From positions 809,464 to 873,463 of the forward strand of contig NZ_LMNI01000012.1 in NCBI RefSeq assembly GCF_001422925.1: a stretch of 64,000 nt of DNA, written 5' to 3'. This DNA is from Microbacterium sp. Leaf288. GTDB lineage: Bacteria > Actinomycetota > Actinomycetes > Actinomycetales > Microbacteriaceae. The notes beneath the pieces are model-generated. The model saw nothing but the letters and a program-made list of their open reading frames with translations, searched no databases and was not told where the DNA came from. This document shows positions 1 through 8,057 of this stretch, piece after piece. How positions within the stretch are numbered: the first letter of the stretch is position 1; every line of letters begins with the position of its first letter. The position numbers and the translations under genes were made by a program.

Positions 1-306
1 CAAGTGGTGCTATCGCGCGTTCTCGCGAGTCCACGCCGGCGCGAAGACCGAGCGGACGGCGCCAAGGCCGACGAGCGGACGGATGCTGCGGACCACCGCC
101 ACCGCCCCCTCGCGAGCGACCGGAAATCGCAGATGCGCCCGCTCTCCGGGTCTTGCGCCGCGGCAGGTCCGGTGAGCGTCCGGGAGCCCGAAATCCGGAC
201 CTGCTGCACGCGAAACCTCACGACAGCACCAAGCACGACACGCGCGTGGTGCTATCACGCGTTCTCGCCCGAAAGGACGGGCTGCGCCCCGGACTCCGCC
301 GATCGC
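1..306. other. Non-coding start of window with a 23-bp direct repeat
   Basis: I see no convincing gene here. The word GTGGTGCTATCRCGCGTTCTCGC occurs at 4-26 and again at 246-268 with one base difference. The second copy is preceded by an inverted partner (AGCACCA at about 228, TGGTGCT at 247), so it could fold as a hairpin downstream of the minus-strand stress-protein gene. The word GAGCGGACGG is also repeated near 51 and 74. The stretch carries one GGATGCTGCG word at 81. Confidence 0.4.
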
Positions 307-1146
307 TCAGCGCACGACGGCGGCCGCGGTCTCGAGGCGCGCGAGCACTTCCTGGCTGATCGAGCCGAGGAGGAAGCGTGCCAGCGCGCCGCGGCCGTGT
401 GAGCCCACCACCGCGAGGCGTGCCGTGCCCGCAAGCTCGTTGATGATGTGCGACGGATAGCCGCGCTCGACGCGGCGCACGATCTCGAGATCGGGGTAGC
501 GCGAGGCGAGCCCGGCGAGAGAGAGCCCGAGCGCCTCGCCGGTGAGCTTCTCCATGTTCTCCAGGTACTGCACGGGGTACGCGCCCATATTGCGCGGCAC
601 CTCGAGCGGCGTCCACACCGCCACGGCGATGAGCGGCTCGTGGAGCCTGTCGGCTTCGGCGGCGGCGAAGGCGACGGCCTTCTCCGACACCGGCGAGCCG
701 TCGACGCCGACCACGACTCCGGCCCGGCCCGTGACGTCGAAGTCCGGGATCACCACGACCGGCGAGTGCGCGCCCGCGGCGATGCGCAGGCCGTGGGCAC
801 CGCGATGCGCGCGCGAGCCCGACCCCTGGTAGTCACTGCCGATGACCAGCAGCGCAGCGTCGGTCGAGGCATCCAGCAGCTTCGCGACAGGGTTGCCCCG
901 TTCGACGCGAGTGCGCACATCGGCACCTGTCGATGCGATTCGGGATGCCTCGGCCTCGGCGAGCTCGACGGCTTGGGCGAGTGCGGCGTCGACGAGGGAG
1001 TCCTCCCCCACGGCGCCGACCGCACCTCCGACGATTGCGAGCAGTTCGAGCGGCTGGCGCCTCTCGACCGCACGCTGCGCTGCCCAGTCGACCGCTCGAC
1101 GCGTGACCGCAGCATCCGTGATTCCGACGACGATCGCTTCACCCAC
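307..1146 (-). CDS. Universal stress protein, tandem Usp domains
   Basis: The 279-residue protein has two UspA domains in tandem (about residues 3-137 and 142-279), the usual size of the double-domain cytoplasmic form in actinobacteria. The second domain has the ATP-binding pattern G-x2-G-x9-G-S (GSHGRGALARFLLGSIS). The first domain keeps only a degenerate version (GSDYQGSGSRAHRGAHG), so it may not bind nucleotide. Such proteins bind ATP and help cells survive stationary phase, hypoxia and other stress. The start MGEAIVVGITDAAVTRRAVDWAAQRA closely matches that of the second stress protein at 31607-32434, so the two are paralogs. It stands alone, separated from glmM by a hairpin. Confidence 0.9.
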   Translation of the reverse strand: MGEAIVVGITDAAVTRRAVDWAAQRAVERRQPLELLAIVGGAVGAVGEDSLVDAALAQAVELAEAEASRIASTGADVRTRVERGNPVAKLLDASTDAALLVIGSDYQGSGSRAHRGAHGLRIAAGAHSPVVVIPDFDVTGRAGVVVGVDGSPVSEKAVAFAAAEADRLHEPLIAVAVWTPLEVPRNMGAYPVQYLENMEKLTGEALGLSLAGLASRYPDLEIVRRVERGYPSHIINELAGTARLAVVGSHGRGALARFLLGSISQEVLARLETAAAVVR

Positions 1147-1237
1147 GATGGCTCCTCTCGGATGCCTTCAGGCTAGCCCGACCGCCTCGGCGGCGGCAGG
1201 CACGCGAGCCGTGACAAATCCCGCCGCCGGAACGACG

Positions 1238-1267
1238 AACGCGGCGGGCCCGAAGGCCCACCGCGTT
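1238..1267 (-). terminator. Hairpin terminator downstream of glmM
   Basis: AACGCGG (1238-1244) pairs with CCGCGTT (1261-1267). An inner GGGCC/GGCCC stem closes a CGAA tetraloop, with one mismatch between the two stems. It lies just past the glmM stop on the minus strand and has no U-tract, as is common in high-GC actinobacteria. Confidence 0.65.
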
Positions 1268-1291
1268 CGAACGAAGGCGTCGCCCTCGGAG

Positions 1292-2650
1292 TTACAGCGA
1301 GAGGCGCTCGCGCACGACGCCGGCGAGCTCGTCGGCGTGACGGCGGGCCTCGTCCTCGGAGGCGGCCTCGACCATCACGCGCACGAGCTGCTCGGTGCCC
1401 GACGGGCGCAGCAGCACGCGCCCCGAGAGGCCGAGCTCTGCGGATGCGCGGGCGACGGCATCCTGAACCCCCTCGTCGGTGGCGGCGCGGGTACGGTCGA
1501 CGCCCTTCACGTTGACGAGCACCTGCGGGTACACGGTCATGATCGACGCGAGCTCTTCGAGCGTCTTGCCGGTGCGCGCCATCTCGGCGACCAGGTGCAG
1601 GCCGGTGAGCAGGCCGTCGCCGGTCGTCGCGTAGTCGCTCATGATGACGTGGCCCGACTGCTCGCCACCGAGGGAGAAGCCCTGCTCGTTCATGCGCTCG
1701 AGCACGTAGCGGTCGCCGACGGCGGTGGTCTCGACGTGGATGCCGTGGGCCGACATCGCACGGTGGAGTCCGAGGTTGCTCATCACGGTGGCGACGAGCG
1801 TGTCGTCCTTGAGTTCGCCGCGGCTCTTCATCGAGACCGCGAGGACCGCCATGATCTGGTCGCCGTCGACGACCTTGCCGGTCGCGTCGACCGCGAGGCA
1901 GCGGTCGGCGTCGCCGTCGTGCGCGATGCCGACGTCGGCGCCGACGCGCACCACGTGCTCGGCCAGCTGATCGAGGTGGGTCGAGCCGACACCGTCGTTG
2001 ATGTTCCAGCCGTCGGGGTCTGCACCGATGACGGTCACTCGGGCGCCCGCATCTGCGAACGTCTGCGGCGACACGCCGGAGGCCGCGCCGTGCGCGCAGT
2101 CGAGCACGACGTGGAGGCCGTCGAGGCGGTGCGGCAGCGAGCCGAGCAGGTGCACGACGTAGCGGTCCTCGGCGTCGGCGAAGCGGCGGATGCGCCCGAC
2201 GGCAGCGCCGGTCGGCAGCAGCTTCGGGCCCGCCATGGCGGCCTCGATGCGGGCTTCGACGATGTCAGGCAGCTTCACGCCGCCGCGGGCGAAGATCTTG
2301 ATGCCGTTGTCGGGAGCGGGATTGTGGGATGCCGAGACCATGACGCCGAAGTCGGCATCCATGTCGGCGATCAGGTACGCCGCTGCGGGGGTCGGCAGCA
2401 CGCCGGCGTCCAGGACGTCGACGCCCGACGAGGCGAGACCGGCCTCGACCGCGGCGGAGAGGAACTCGCCGGAGACGCGCGGGTCGCGGGCGACGACGGC
2501 GGTCAGCCGCTTGCCCGCGGCGCGGCGCGCCTCGGCGGAACGACCCTGGCCCAGGACGACGGCGGTCGCCTGGGCCAGGGACAGTGCGAGATCGGCGGTG
2601 AGGGGGCCGTTGGCCAGCCCCCTCACCCCGTCCGTGCCAAAGATCGGCAT
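1292..2650 (-). CDS. glmM: Phosphoglucosamine mutase GlmM
   Basis: GlmM converts glucosamine-6-phosphate to glucosamine-1-phosphate, the committed step towards UDP-GlcNAc for peptidoglycan, and here also for surface polysaccharides. The 452-residue length is typical. The N-terminus MPIFGTDGVRGLAN is the family signature. The phosphoserine loop VSASHNP lies at residues 105-111, with Ser108 as the likely phosphorylated residue. The metal-binding loop HDGDADRC and the C-terminal phosphate-binding RPSGTEQLVRVM are present. It follows rpsI by 16 bp, so it should be co-transcribed with rplM and rpsI, a usual actinobacterial arrangement. Confidence 0.97.
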   Translation of the reverse strand: MPIFGTDGVRGLANGPLTADLALSLAQATAVVLGQGRSAEARRAAGKRLTAVVARDPRVSGEFLSAAVEAGLASSGVDVLDAGVLPTPAAAYLIADMDADFGVMVSASHNPAPDNGIKIFARGGVKLPDIVEARIEAAMAGPKLLPTGAAVGRIRRFADAEDRYVVHLLGSLPHRLDGLHVVLDCAHGAASGVSPQTFADAGARVTVIGADPDGWNINDGVGSTHLDQLAEHVVRVGADVGIAHDGDADRCLAVDATGKVVDGDQIMAVLAVSMKSRGELKDDTLVATVMSNLGLHRAMSAHGIHVETTAVGDRYVLERMNEQGFSLGGEQSGHVIMSDYATTGDGLLTGLHLVAEMARTGKTLEELASIMTVYPQVLVNVKGVDRTRAATDEGVQDAVARASAELGLSGRVLLRPSGTEQLVRVMVEAASEDEARRHADELAGVVRERLSL

Positions 2651-2666
2651 ACGGAATGGAAGCCGA

Positions 2667-3143
2667 TCAGCGCTTCGAGTACTGCGGCGCCTTGCGGGCC
2701 TTCTTGAGACCAGCCTTCTTGCGCTCGATGACGCGGGCGTCGCGCGAGAGGAAGCCGGCCTTCTTGAGGGTCGGGCGGTTGTTCTCGACGTCGATCTCGT
2801 TCAGCGCACGGGCGATGCCGAGGCGGAGCGCACCGGCCTGGCCCGAGGGGCCACCACCCGAGATGCGGACGATGACGTCGTACGCACCCGTGAGGTTGAG
2901 GACCGTGAACGGGTCGGTGATGAGCTGCTGGTGGAGCTTGTTCGGGAAGTAGTCCTCGAACGCACGGCCGTTGACCGTGATGGTGCCCGAGCCGGGGACG
3001 ACGCGCACGCGGGCGATGGCCTGCTTGCGGCGACCGACTGCGGCGCCGGAGACCGAGAGCACAGGGCGCTCGGCGGCGACGACGGTCTCGTCGACGGTGG
3101 ACTCGGTGGAGTAGCTCGTGGGGGTTTCTTCGATGTTCGCCAT
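2667..3143 (-). CDS. rpsI: 30S ribosomal protein S9
   Basis: S9 is a small-subunit protein whose C-terminal tail reaches the P-site tRNA. The core GRRKQAIARVRVVPGSGTITVNGRAF and the basic tail ending YSKR are diagnostic. I place the start at the ATG at 3143 (MANIEETPTSYS), giving 158 residues. An AGGA sequence precedes it by eight bases, and the extra upstream residues of the open frame have no S9 character. The acidic Thr/Ser/Glu-rich N-terminal extension is common in actinobacterial S9. It is the second gene of the rplM-rpsI-glmM operon, 25 bp after rplM. Confidence 0.96.
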   Translation of the reverse strand: MANIEETPTSYSTESTVDETVVAAERPVLSVSGAAVGRRKQAIARVRVVPGSGTITVNGRAFEDYFPNKLHQQLITDPFTVLNLTGAYDVIVRISGGGPSGQAGALRLGIARALNEIDVENNRPTLKKAGFLSRDARVIERKKAGLKKARKAPQYSKR

Positions 3144-3168
3144 CAGTGTGTCCTGTTCTGTGCGGCGC

Positions 3169-3615
3169 TTACTGGGCGACCTGGTCGAAAACGTACGCGG
3201 TGGGCTTCTGCGCGGCGTGGGGGTGCTCGGCACCGCGGTACACCTTGAGCTTCGACAGCTGGTTGGCGCCGAGGCTGTTCTTGGGGAGCATGCCGCGGAC
3301 GGCCTTCTCGACGGCGCGGACCGGGTTCTTCTCGAGGAGCTCGGAGTAGGTGACCGACTTGAGGCCGCCCGGGTAGCCCGAGTGACGGTAGGCCTTCTTC
3401 TGCTCGAGCTTCTGGCCCGTCAGGGCAACCTTCTCGGCGTTGATGATGATGACGAAGTCGCCCATGTCCATGTGGGGGGCGAAGGTCGCCTTGTGCTTGC
3501 CACGCAGGAGCGCGGCAGCGTGCGAGGCGAGGCGGCCGAGGACGACGTCAGTCGCGTCGATGACCAGCCACTCGCGCTGGGCTTCGCCAGCCTTGGGGGT
3601 GTAAGTGCGCGTCAC
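3169..3615 (-). CDS. rplM: 50S ribosomal protein L13
   Basis: L13 is an early-assembling large-subunit protein. The 148-residue product starts at a GTG at 3615 (VTRTYTPKAGEAQREW). This matches the conserved actinobacterial N-terminus, while the longer upstream open frame does not look coding. Family signatures include VIDATDVVLGRLAS, LRGKHKATFAPHMDMGDFV, KKAYRHSGYPGG and GMLPKN. It heads the operon with rpsI and glmM. The leader holds a strong inverted repeat (3672-3697) that could be a control element. Confidence 0.96.
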   Translation of the reverse strand: MTRTYTPKAGEAQREWLVIDATDVVLGRLASHAAALLRGKHKATFAPHMDMGDFVIIINAEKVALTGQKLEQKKAYRHSGYPGGLKSVTYSELLEKNPVRAVEKAVRGMLPKNSLGANQLSKLKVYRGAEHPHAAQKPTAYVFDQVAQ

Positions 3616-3671
3616 AGTAGTGCTGCTTTCTTGATTCGAACGGAGAGGTTCGTGAATCCCACTCCGGGGTG

Positions 3672-3697
3672 GTTTCCCGATCGACGATCGGAGAAAC
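3672..3697. promoter_or_regulatory. Inverted repeat in the rplM leader
   Basis: GTTTC (3672-3676) and GAAAC (3693-3697) flank an exact arm pair CCGATCG-A-CGATCGG (3677-3691), leaving one unpaired base. It lies about 57-82 bases upstream of the rplM start, between the divergent rplM and 3808 genes. It could be a leader hairpin acting on L13/S9 expression or a DNA operator. No function is proven. Confidence 0.45.
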
Positions 3698-3807
3698 ACG
3701 CCAGTGGAGGGCTCACGTTCGCGGCGCCGGGTCAGCTGAGCCGGACACCAAAGGTTGAGTCTACGCCATCGGAGTGTCGCGGCCAAACCCGCCGGAGTCC
3801 GTAGGGT

Positions 3808-4050
3808 ATGGGAATGGCCGCGTCGCAGAACCCGCTGATCCCCGCCTGGTACGACATCGTCTGGTCGGGGATCGCGGTGCTCGTTCTCGCGCTGTCGGTG
3901 ATCGCCGTCGTGTCGATCTCGCGTTCGTCGACGCAGCTCACTGCGCGCCAAGCGCTCGGCTGGACGCTGCTCGTCATCTTGGTCCCCGTCATCGGCGCAT
4001 TCGCGTGGTTCGCGATCGGCCGACGCTCGCCGGCCACGTCCTCTGAGTGA
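3808..4050 (+). CDS. Small two-helix membrane protein, PLDc_N-like
   Basis: The 80-residue protein has two predicted transmembrane helices (about residues 17-38 and 49-70). They are separated by a short polar loop, and the second ends in AFAWFAIGRRS. This fits the phospholipase D N-terminal (PLDc_N) family of small integral membrane proteins, whose function is largely unknown. Two ATG codons are possible (3808 or 3814). The last codons, encoding RRSPATSSE, and the stop already belong to the first unit of the 56-bp tandem repeat downstream, so the repeat array has shaped the C-terminus. It is divergent from rplM. Confidence 0.75.
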   Translation: MGMAASQNPLIPAWYDIVWSGIAVLVLALSVIAVVSISRSSTQLTARQALGWTLLVILVPVIGAFAWFAIGRRSPATSSE

Positions 4051-4460
4051 GCCGCGCGGCCGGGCAGACGATCAGCCGCAGCTCGCCTGCCGCGTCCTCT
4101 GAATGCGCCGCACGGCCGGGCAGTCGAACGGCCGGCGCTCGCCTGCCACGTCCTCTGAATGCGCCGCACCGCCGGGCAGACGATCGGCCGGCGCTCGCCT
4201 GCCACGTCCTCTGAATGCGCCGCGCGGCCGGGCAAACGAACGGCCGACGCTCGCCTGCCACGTCCTCTGGGCGAGCCGCGCGGCCGGGAAGCCGAACGGC
4301 CCCCGCTCGCCGGCCACGTCCTCTGAGTGAGCCGCGCGTCCTGGCAGACGATCGGCCGACGCTCGCCGGCCGCGTCCTCTGAGTGAGCCGCGCAGCCGGG
4401 CAGACGATCGGCCCGCGCTCGCCTGCAGCGTCCTCTGCGTGAGCCGCGCGACCGGGCAGG
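4030..4460. repeat. 56-bp tandem repeat, about eight units
   Basis: The landmark CGTCCTCTG recurs at 4037, 4093, 4149, 4205, 4261, 4317, 4373 and 4429, a period of exactly 56 bp every time. Units differ by point changes only (for example TGAGTGAGCCGCG versus TGAATGCGCCGCA). Because 56 is not a multiple of three, the array cannot encode a simple protein repeat. It lies between convergent genes (3808 plus, 4615 minus) and overlaps the 3' end of the first. No spacer diversity is seen, so it is not a CRISPR. It behaves like a minisatellite and could vary in copy number between strains. Confidence 0.9.
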
Positions 4461-4614
4461 GTGAAGCCCCCGCGAGGCCCTGGCCCGTGTGGCCGGCGGG
4501 GTGACTTCGGCACGGAAGGTTCAGCGTTGTTGCGGAGGTCGCGGCGGAGTCGCCCGGCGTCGACCAGGTCCCGGGCCGCCATCGACCAGATCCCGGTCAG
4601 CCCGGGGGGGTGCA
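4461..4614. other. Non-coding gap after the tandem repeat
   Basis: No gene is visible. A short direct repeat (TCGACCAGRTCCCGG) occurs twice near 4559 and 4582. Confidence 0.4.
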
Positions 4615-6417
4615 TCACGTCCCGGTTCTGCGCACGTCGCCTCGGGCATGTCTTGGGCCTCCGGACTCCCCCGATGCCCATTCTCCCGGTTCCCCGGGTT
4701 TTGGTGGGAGGTCCGGTGGCGTCCGCCAGTCGGCTCGATCCGGTGGGCGAGGTGGATCCCACGCCCAACTCCACGCCGACTTCGACACCAGTACGATCGG
4801 GGCACCCTCGCCGGCCGGCGGGCGCAGCACGAACGGCCCGTTCCCGTCCCTGGTGATGCGCCACCCGGTGTTGTGCAGCTTCATATGGTGGAACCGGCAG
4901 AGCAGCACGCCGCGATCCACGTCGGTGTTGCCACCCTCTGCGAAGTGGTCGCAGTGGTGCGCCTCGCAGTACGACGGAGGTCGGTCACAGCCCGGCCACA
5001 CGCAGCCGCCGTCTCGTACAGCGAGGACGAGTCGTTGCGCCGCCGAGTACATGCGGGCTTCGCGGCCGAGGTCGAACGGGTTGCCCTCGGGGTCGACGAT
5101 GACCTCGATGAACCCGTTCGCGCATGCATTCCGGTCGATCACGGAGCCCGGGAGCGCGCAGCCGCCGTCCACGTCATGGCCGACGGCGAGCAGCCGCCCG
5201 AACGCATCGCGGGGGCCGGCGTCTTTCACGACGACCATCCGCACGCCCGGCTGGCGTGAGCCGAACACGCTCTTGGCCTCAGCGAGCGCGCCGGCCCGGA
5301 TGATGTCCATCAGCAGGTCATAGGCGAGCTGGTCGTTCGTGCGCGGGTCGTCGATCAGGTCCGCCGCGGCCGCCCGCTCTTCATCCGTCATGAAGCGAGG
5401 GCCGCCGCGCCGCGGACGCAGGCCGGCAGCCAGCATGGACCGGACGAACGCCCCCATCTCATCGTCGAAGGCAATCGTGCTGCGGTCCTGCCCGTCCGCA
5501 TCGGTCCACATCCGGAATCCGCGGCCGTCGAACCGCCGCGCGTACCTTTCTTCCGCCCCGACCGGGTCGAGCATGTCTCGCATGGTCCGCGCGCGCTTCG
5601 CCAGCTCCTCCACCGGCATGCCTGACGCCTCCGCCGCGAGCGCTTCAGCCGCAAGCATCCACGCCTCGCGCACCATCGCTTCGCGGGCTGCCTCCTCAAC
5701 GGGGTCCGTCGGGGAGAACAGCATCGACCCTGACCCCGTCCCCCGCTCCCCGTCGGCGCCGGGAACGGCATCCGCCCCGCGTGCCGCGATCTCGACCCGA
5801 GGTGCCCCGAGGCCACGCCGGATCGCGTCATGCTGCGCCGTCGTCAGCCGCCCGTCGAGCAGCCCTCGCCGCAGCGGCTCATCCCACGCCACGATCCGCG
5901 CCGGCGATTCGGCTTGCGCACCCGCCCCGCCACCGAACTCGCCCTCGGGCCCAGACCCCGGAAACCCCGCATCCACCCCGCCCTCGCCGCCATCACCCGC
6001 CGCCGGAAGCCCATCACCCGCAACCCCAACCCCGACCCCACCCCCAGGGACGAACGCGGGGGTCGCAGCATCCGCCCCCTCCACCAGCGACGTGCCGACC
6101 CGCACGTGACGTACGGCGTCGGCCCTCGTTCCGCCGGTGATCGACTGGATCAGCTTCTCGGGCGTCGAGAAGCCCTGGCCCGCGGCGAGGCCGCCCTGCC
6201 CGCGATCGCGCGACGACCTCGTCGCAGCGACCCCGGCGAGCACCGCCTGCAACCGGTCGGCATCGTTCGCGATCGCGCCGACCTCGGCGAGGATCTCGAG
6301 CACCGATGCATCGCTCAACCGCGCCGCGCTCGACGGGAGCGCGTCAGCGTCGACATCCAGCTCCGACCATGCAGCGAGCCGGTCGAGCCGGCCCTGCAGA
6401 TCGGTCAGGATGTTCAT
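4615..6417 (-). CDS. DUF222 / HNH endonuclease-type protein (13E12 family), copy 1
   Basis: The 600-residue protein has an N-terminal helical DUF222-type region with a long Gly/Ala-rich insert (about residues 145-180). An HNH nuclease motif follows near residue 480: DGGCVWPGCDRPPSYCEAHH, then GVLLCRFHHMKLHNTGW. The two Cys pairs and the His residues of a zinc-stabilised HNH fold are present. A proline-rich tail follows. These proteins are abundant in Microbacteriaceae and mycobacteria and their role is not established. Nuclease activity is likely from the motif. Two more copies lie at 38272-39615 (intact) and 45129-46419 (broken). The downstream intergenic region is the 56-bp array. Confidence 0.85.
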   Translation of the reverse strand: MNILTDLQGRLDRLAAWSELDVDADALPSSAARLSDASVLEILAEVGAIANDADRLQAVLAGVAATRSSRDRGQGGLAAGQGFSTPEKLIQSITGGTRADAVRHVRVGTSLVEGADAATPAFVPGGGVGVGVAGDGLPAAGDGGEGGVDAGFPGSGPEGEFGGGAGAQAESPARIVAWDEPLRRGLLDGRLTTAQHDAIRRGLGAPRVEIAARGADAVPGADGERGTGSGSMLFSPTDPVEEAAREAMVREAWMLAAEALAAEASGMPVEELAKRARTMRDMLDPVGAEERYARRFDGRGFRMWTDADGQDRSTIAFDDEMGAFVRSMLAAGLRPRRGGPRFMTDEERAAAADLIDDPRTNDQLAYDLLMDIIRAGALAEAKSVFGSRQPGVRMVVVKDAGPRDAFGRLLAVGHDVDGGCALPGSVIDRNACANGFIEVIVDPEGNPFDLGREARMYSAAQRLVLAVRDGGCVWPGCDRPPSYCEAHHCDHFAEGGNTDVDRGVLLCRFHHMKLHNTGWRITRDGNGPFVLRPPAGEGAPIVLVSKSAWSWAWDPPRPPDRADWRTPPDLPPKPGEPGEWASGESGGPRHARGDVRRTGT

Positions 6418-7106
6418 AACTGAAGCATCTCACCAACCTCTGACATTCGAATCTATCTTCGCCTCTTCCGAATGCTCACCTTGCGGCCACGCACCGAACT
6501 CCCGCGCGCGATCGTTGTCTTGCTAACGGATGCTGCCGCCCAGGCCCGCTCCACAGCCGAGGCCCGCGATTCCGGCGCGGCGGGACGCACGAAGCCGATC
6601 CCCGCGCCGAACGCCGCACCCGAACCACGCCCCGCCCCCGAGCCGCTCCCCGCGCCGAACACCGCACCCGAACCACGCCCCACCCCGAGTCGCTCCCCAC
6701 GCCACCCCGCACCCGAACCACGCCCCACCCCCGAGCCGCTCCCCACGCCGAACGCCGCACCACGCCCCCGAGCCGCTCCCCACGCCGCCCCGCACCCGAA
6801 CCACGCCCCGCCCCCGAGTCGCTCGCCACGCCGCCCCGCACCCGAACCACGCCCCGCCCCCGAGCCGCTCCCAGAACCCGGGGCCGCCCCCGCACCGCCG
6901 CCGCCCCGAACCGCCCTCAACTGCGGCGTTCCCCGCCGACCCTGCATAAGAGAGGAATGGATGCTGCGCCCCACTCCGCGCCCGCCGACACCAGCGCGAG
7001 GCCGCAGAGCGCGACCGACCCGGTATCGACCGCGGTCAGTTCTCCTCTTCCACTGTTCATGTCATCTGTAACACCGGCTTCACGGGACCTCTCTAATGTC
7101 GTTCTC
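6418..7106. other. 689-bp gap between HNH gene and galU, mostly low complexity
   Basis: This gap between divergent genes should hold both promoters. Its centre is the Pro/Arg-coding repeat at 6611-6890. Open frames on both strands cross it, but they are artefacts of the repeat: they encode only PEPRPAP-like or GAGRGSG-like runs and lack a plausible domain. Two GGATGCTGC words occur (6528, 6959). I see no RNA gene. Confidence 0.5.
6611..6890. repeat. Degenerate 45-48 bp tandem repeat, about six units
   Basis: The word GCACCCGAACCACGCCCC or a truncated form recurs at 6616, 6664, 6709, 6757 (shortened), 6792 and 6838. It is followed each time by CGAGCCGCTCCCC or a one-base variant. The spacing of 45, 48, 48, 35 and 46 bp shows small indels, consistent with replication slippage. 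Lengths not divisible by three argue against a protein repeat. Confidence 0.75.
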
Positions 7107-8000
7107 ATGAACGCACCGTCGATCAAAGCAGTGATCCCCGCCGCCGGCCTGGGCACGCGCTTCCTTCCCGCCACCAAGGCGATGCCGAAGGAGATGCTCC
7201 CCGTCGTCGACAAGCCCGCCATCCAGTACGTCGTCGAGGAGGCGGTGGCCGCGGGCATCGACGACGTGCTCGTCATCATCGGGCGCAACAAGAACGCCCT
7301 CGCCAACCACTTCGACCGCGTCACCGAACTCGAAGACACGCTCCACCGCAAGGGCGACCTGACCAAGCTCGAGCGCGTCATGCAGCCCAGTTCGCTCGCC
7401 GACGTGCACTTCGTCCGCCAGGGCGATCCGCGCGGCCTCGGTCACGCCGTGCTGCGCGCCCGCAAGCACGTGGGCAACGAGACGTTCGCGGTGATGCTCG
7501 GCGATGACCTCATCGATGCCCGCGACCCCCTGCTCTCGCGCATGATCGAGGTCTCGCACCGGGAGTCGGCCACCGTGGTCGCCCTCATGGAGGTCGACCC
7601 CGGCCAGATCCATCTCTACGGGTGCGCCGACGTCGAGTCGACCGGCGAGGCCGACATCGTCAGGATCAAGGCCCTGGTCGAGAAGCCGTCGGCGGCGGAG
7701 GCCCCGAGCAACCTGGCGATCATCGGCCGCTACGTGCTCAAGCCCGAGATCTTCGATGTGCTCGAGCGCACCGAACCGGGCAAGGGCGGCGAGATCCAGC
7801 TCACCGACGCGCTCGAGGTGCTCGCCGGCGACGAGCAGATCGCCGGTCCCGTGCTCGGTGTGGTGTTCGGCGGCCGCCGGTACGACACCGGCGACCGCCT
7901 CGACTACCTGAAGTCCAGCATCCAGCTGGCCCTCGACCGCGACGACCTCGGCCCCGAACTGGCGGCCTGGATCAAGGAGCTCGCGCCGACGCTCTCCTGA
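7107..8000 (+). CDS. galU: UTP--glucose-1-phosphate uridylyltransferase GalU
   Basis: GalU makes UDP-glucose from UTP and glucose-1-phosphate, feeding the polysaccharide loci of this window. I place the start at 7107 (MNAPSIKAVIPAAGLGTRF), giving 297 residues, the family length. The longer upstream frame only adds repeat-like sequence. The nucleotide-binding signature AAGLGTRFLPATKAMPKEML is complete, as are FVRQGDPRGLGHAVL, VMLGDDLI, VEKPSAAEAPSNLAIIGRYVL and the C-terminal FGGRRYDTGDRLDYL. There is no clear Shine-Dalgarno sequence. TAATGT lies eight bases upstream, so a leaderless transcript is possible. It is convergent with the CPBP gene. Confidence 0.96.
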   Translation: MNAPSIKAVIPAAGLGTRFLPATKAMPKEMLPVVDKPAIQYVVEEAVAAGIDDVLVIIGRNKNALANHFDRVTELEDTLHRKGDLTKLERVMQPSSLADVHFVRQGDPRGLGHAVLRARKHVGNETFAVMLGDDLIDARDPLLSRMIEVSHRESATVVALMEVDPGQIHLYGCADVESTGEADIVRIKALVEKPSAAEAPSNLAIIGRYVLKPEIFDVLERTEPGKGGEIQLTDALEVLAGDEQIAGPVLGVVFGGRRYDTGDRLDYLKSSIQLALDRDDLGPELAAWIKELAPTLS

Positions 8001-8019
8001 GCGCACACCTGAAGCGGGA

Positions 8020-8044
8020 CGGATGCTGCGACCCGAGGCATCCG
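8020..8044. terminator. Hairpin between convergent galU and CPBP genes
   Basis: CGGATGC (8020-8026) and GCATCCG (8038-8044) form a perfect 7-bp stem with an 11-base loop. It sits between the 3' ends of galU and the minus-strand protease gene, so it may stop transcription from both sides. One arm is a copy of the recurrent GGATGCTGCG word. Confidence 0.5.
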
Positions 8045-8057
8045 TTTCGCGCAAGCG

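Noticed and set aside
842..2707. Long plus-strand frame opposite glmM
   Set aside because: A shadow of glmM codon bias. The minus strand encodes a complete GlmM with all motifs.
4030..4460. Possible CRISPR array
   Set aside because: The units are contiguous with an exact 56-bp period and no variable spacers, and no cas genes are present.
3732..4864. Minus-strand frames encoding repeated Gly-Glu-Arg-Arg-Pro-like peptides
   Set aside because: They are read-through of the 56-bp array, which shifts frame every unit and is not a protein repeat.
6453..7071. Open frames on both strands across the proline/arginine repeat
   Set aside because: They are low-complexity translations of a non-triplet repeat, mutually overlapping, with no start signals or domains.
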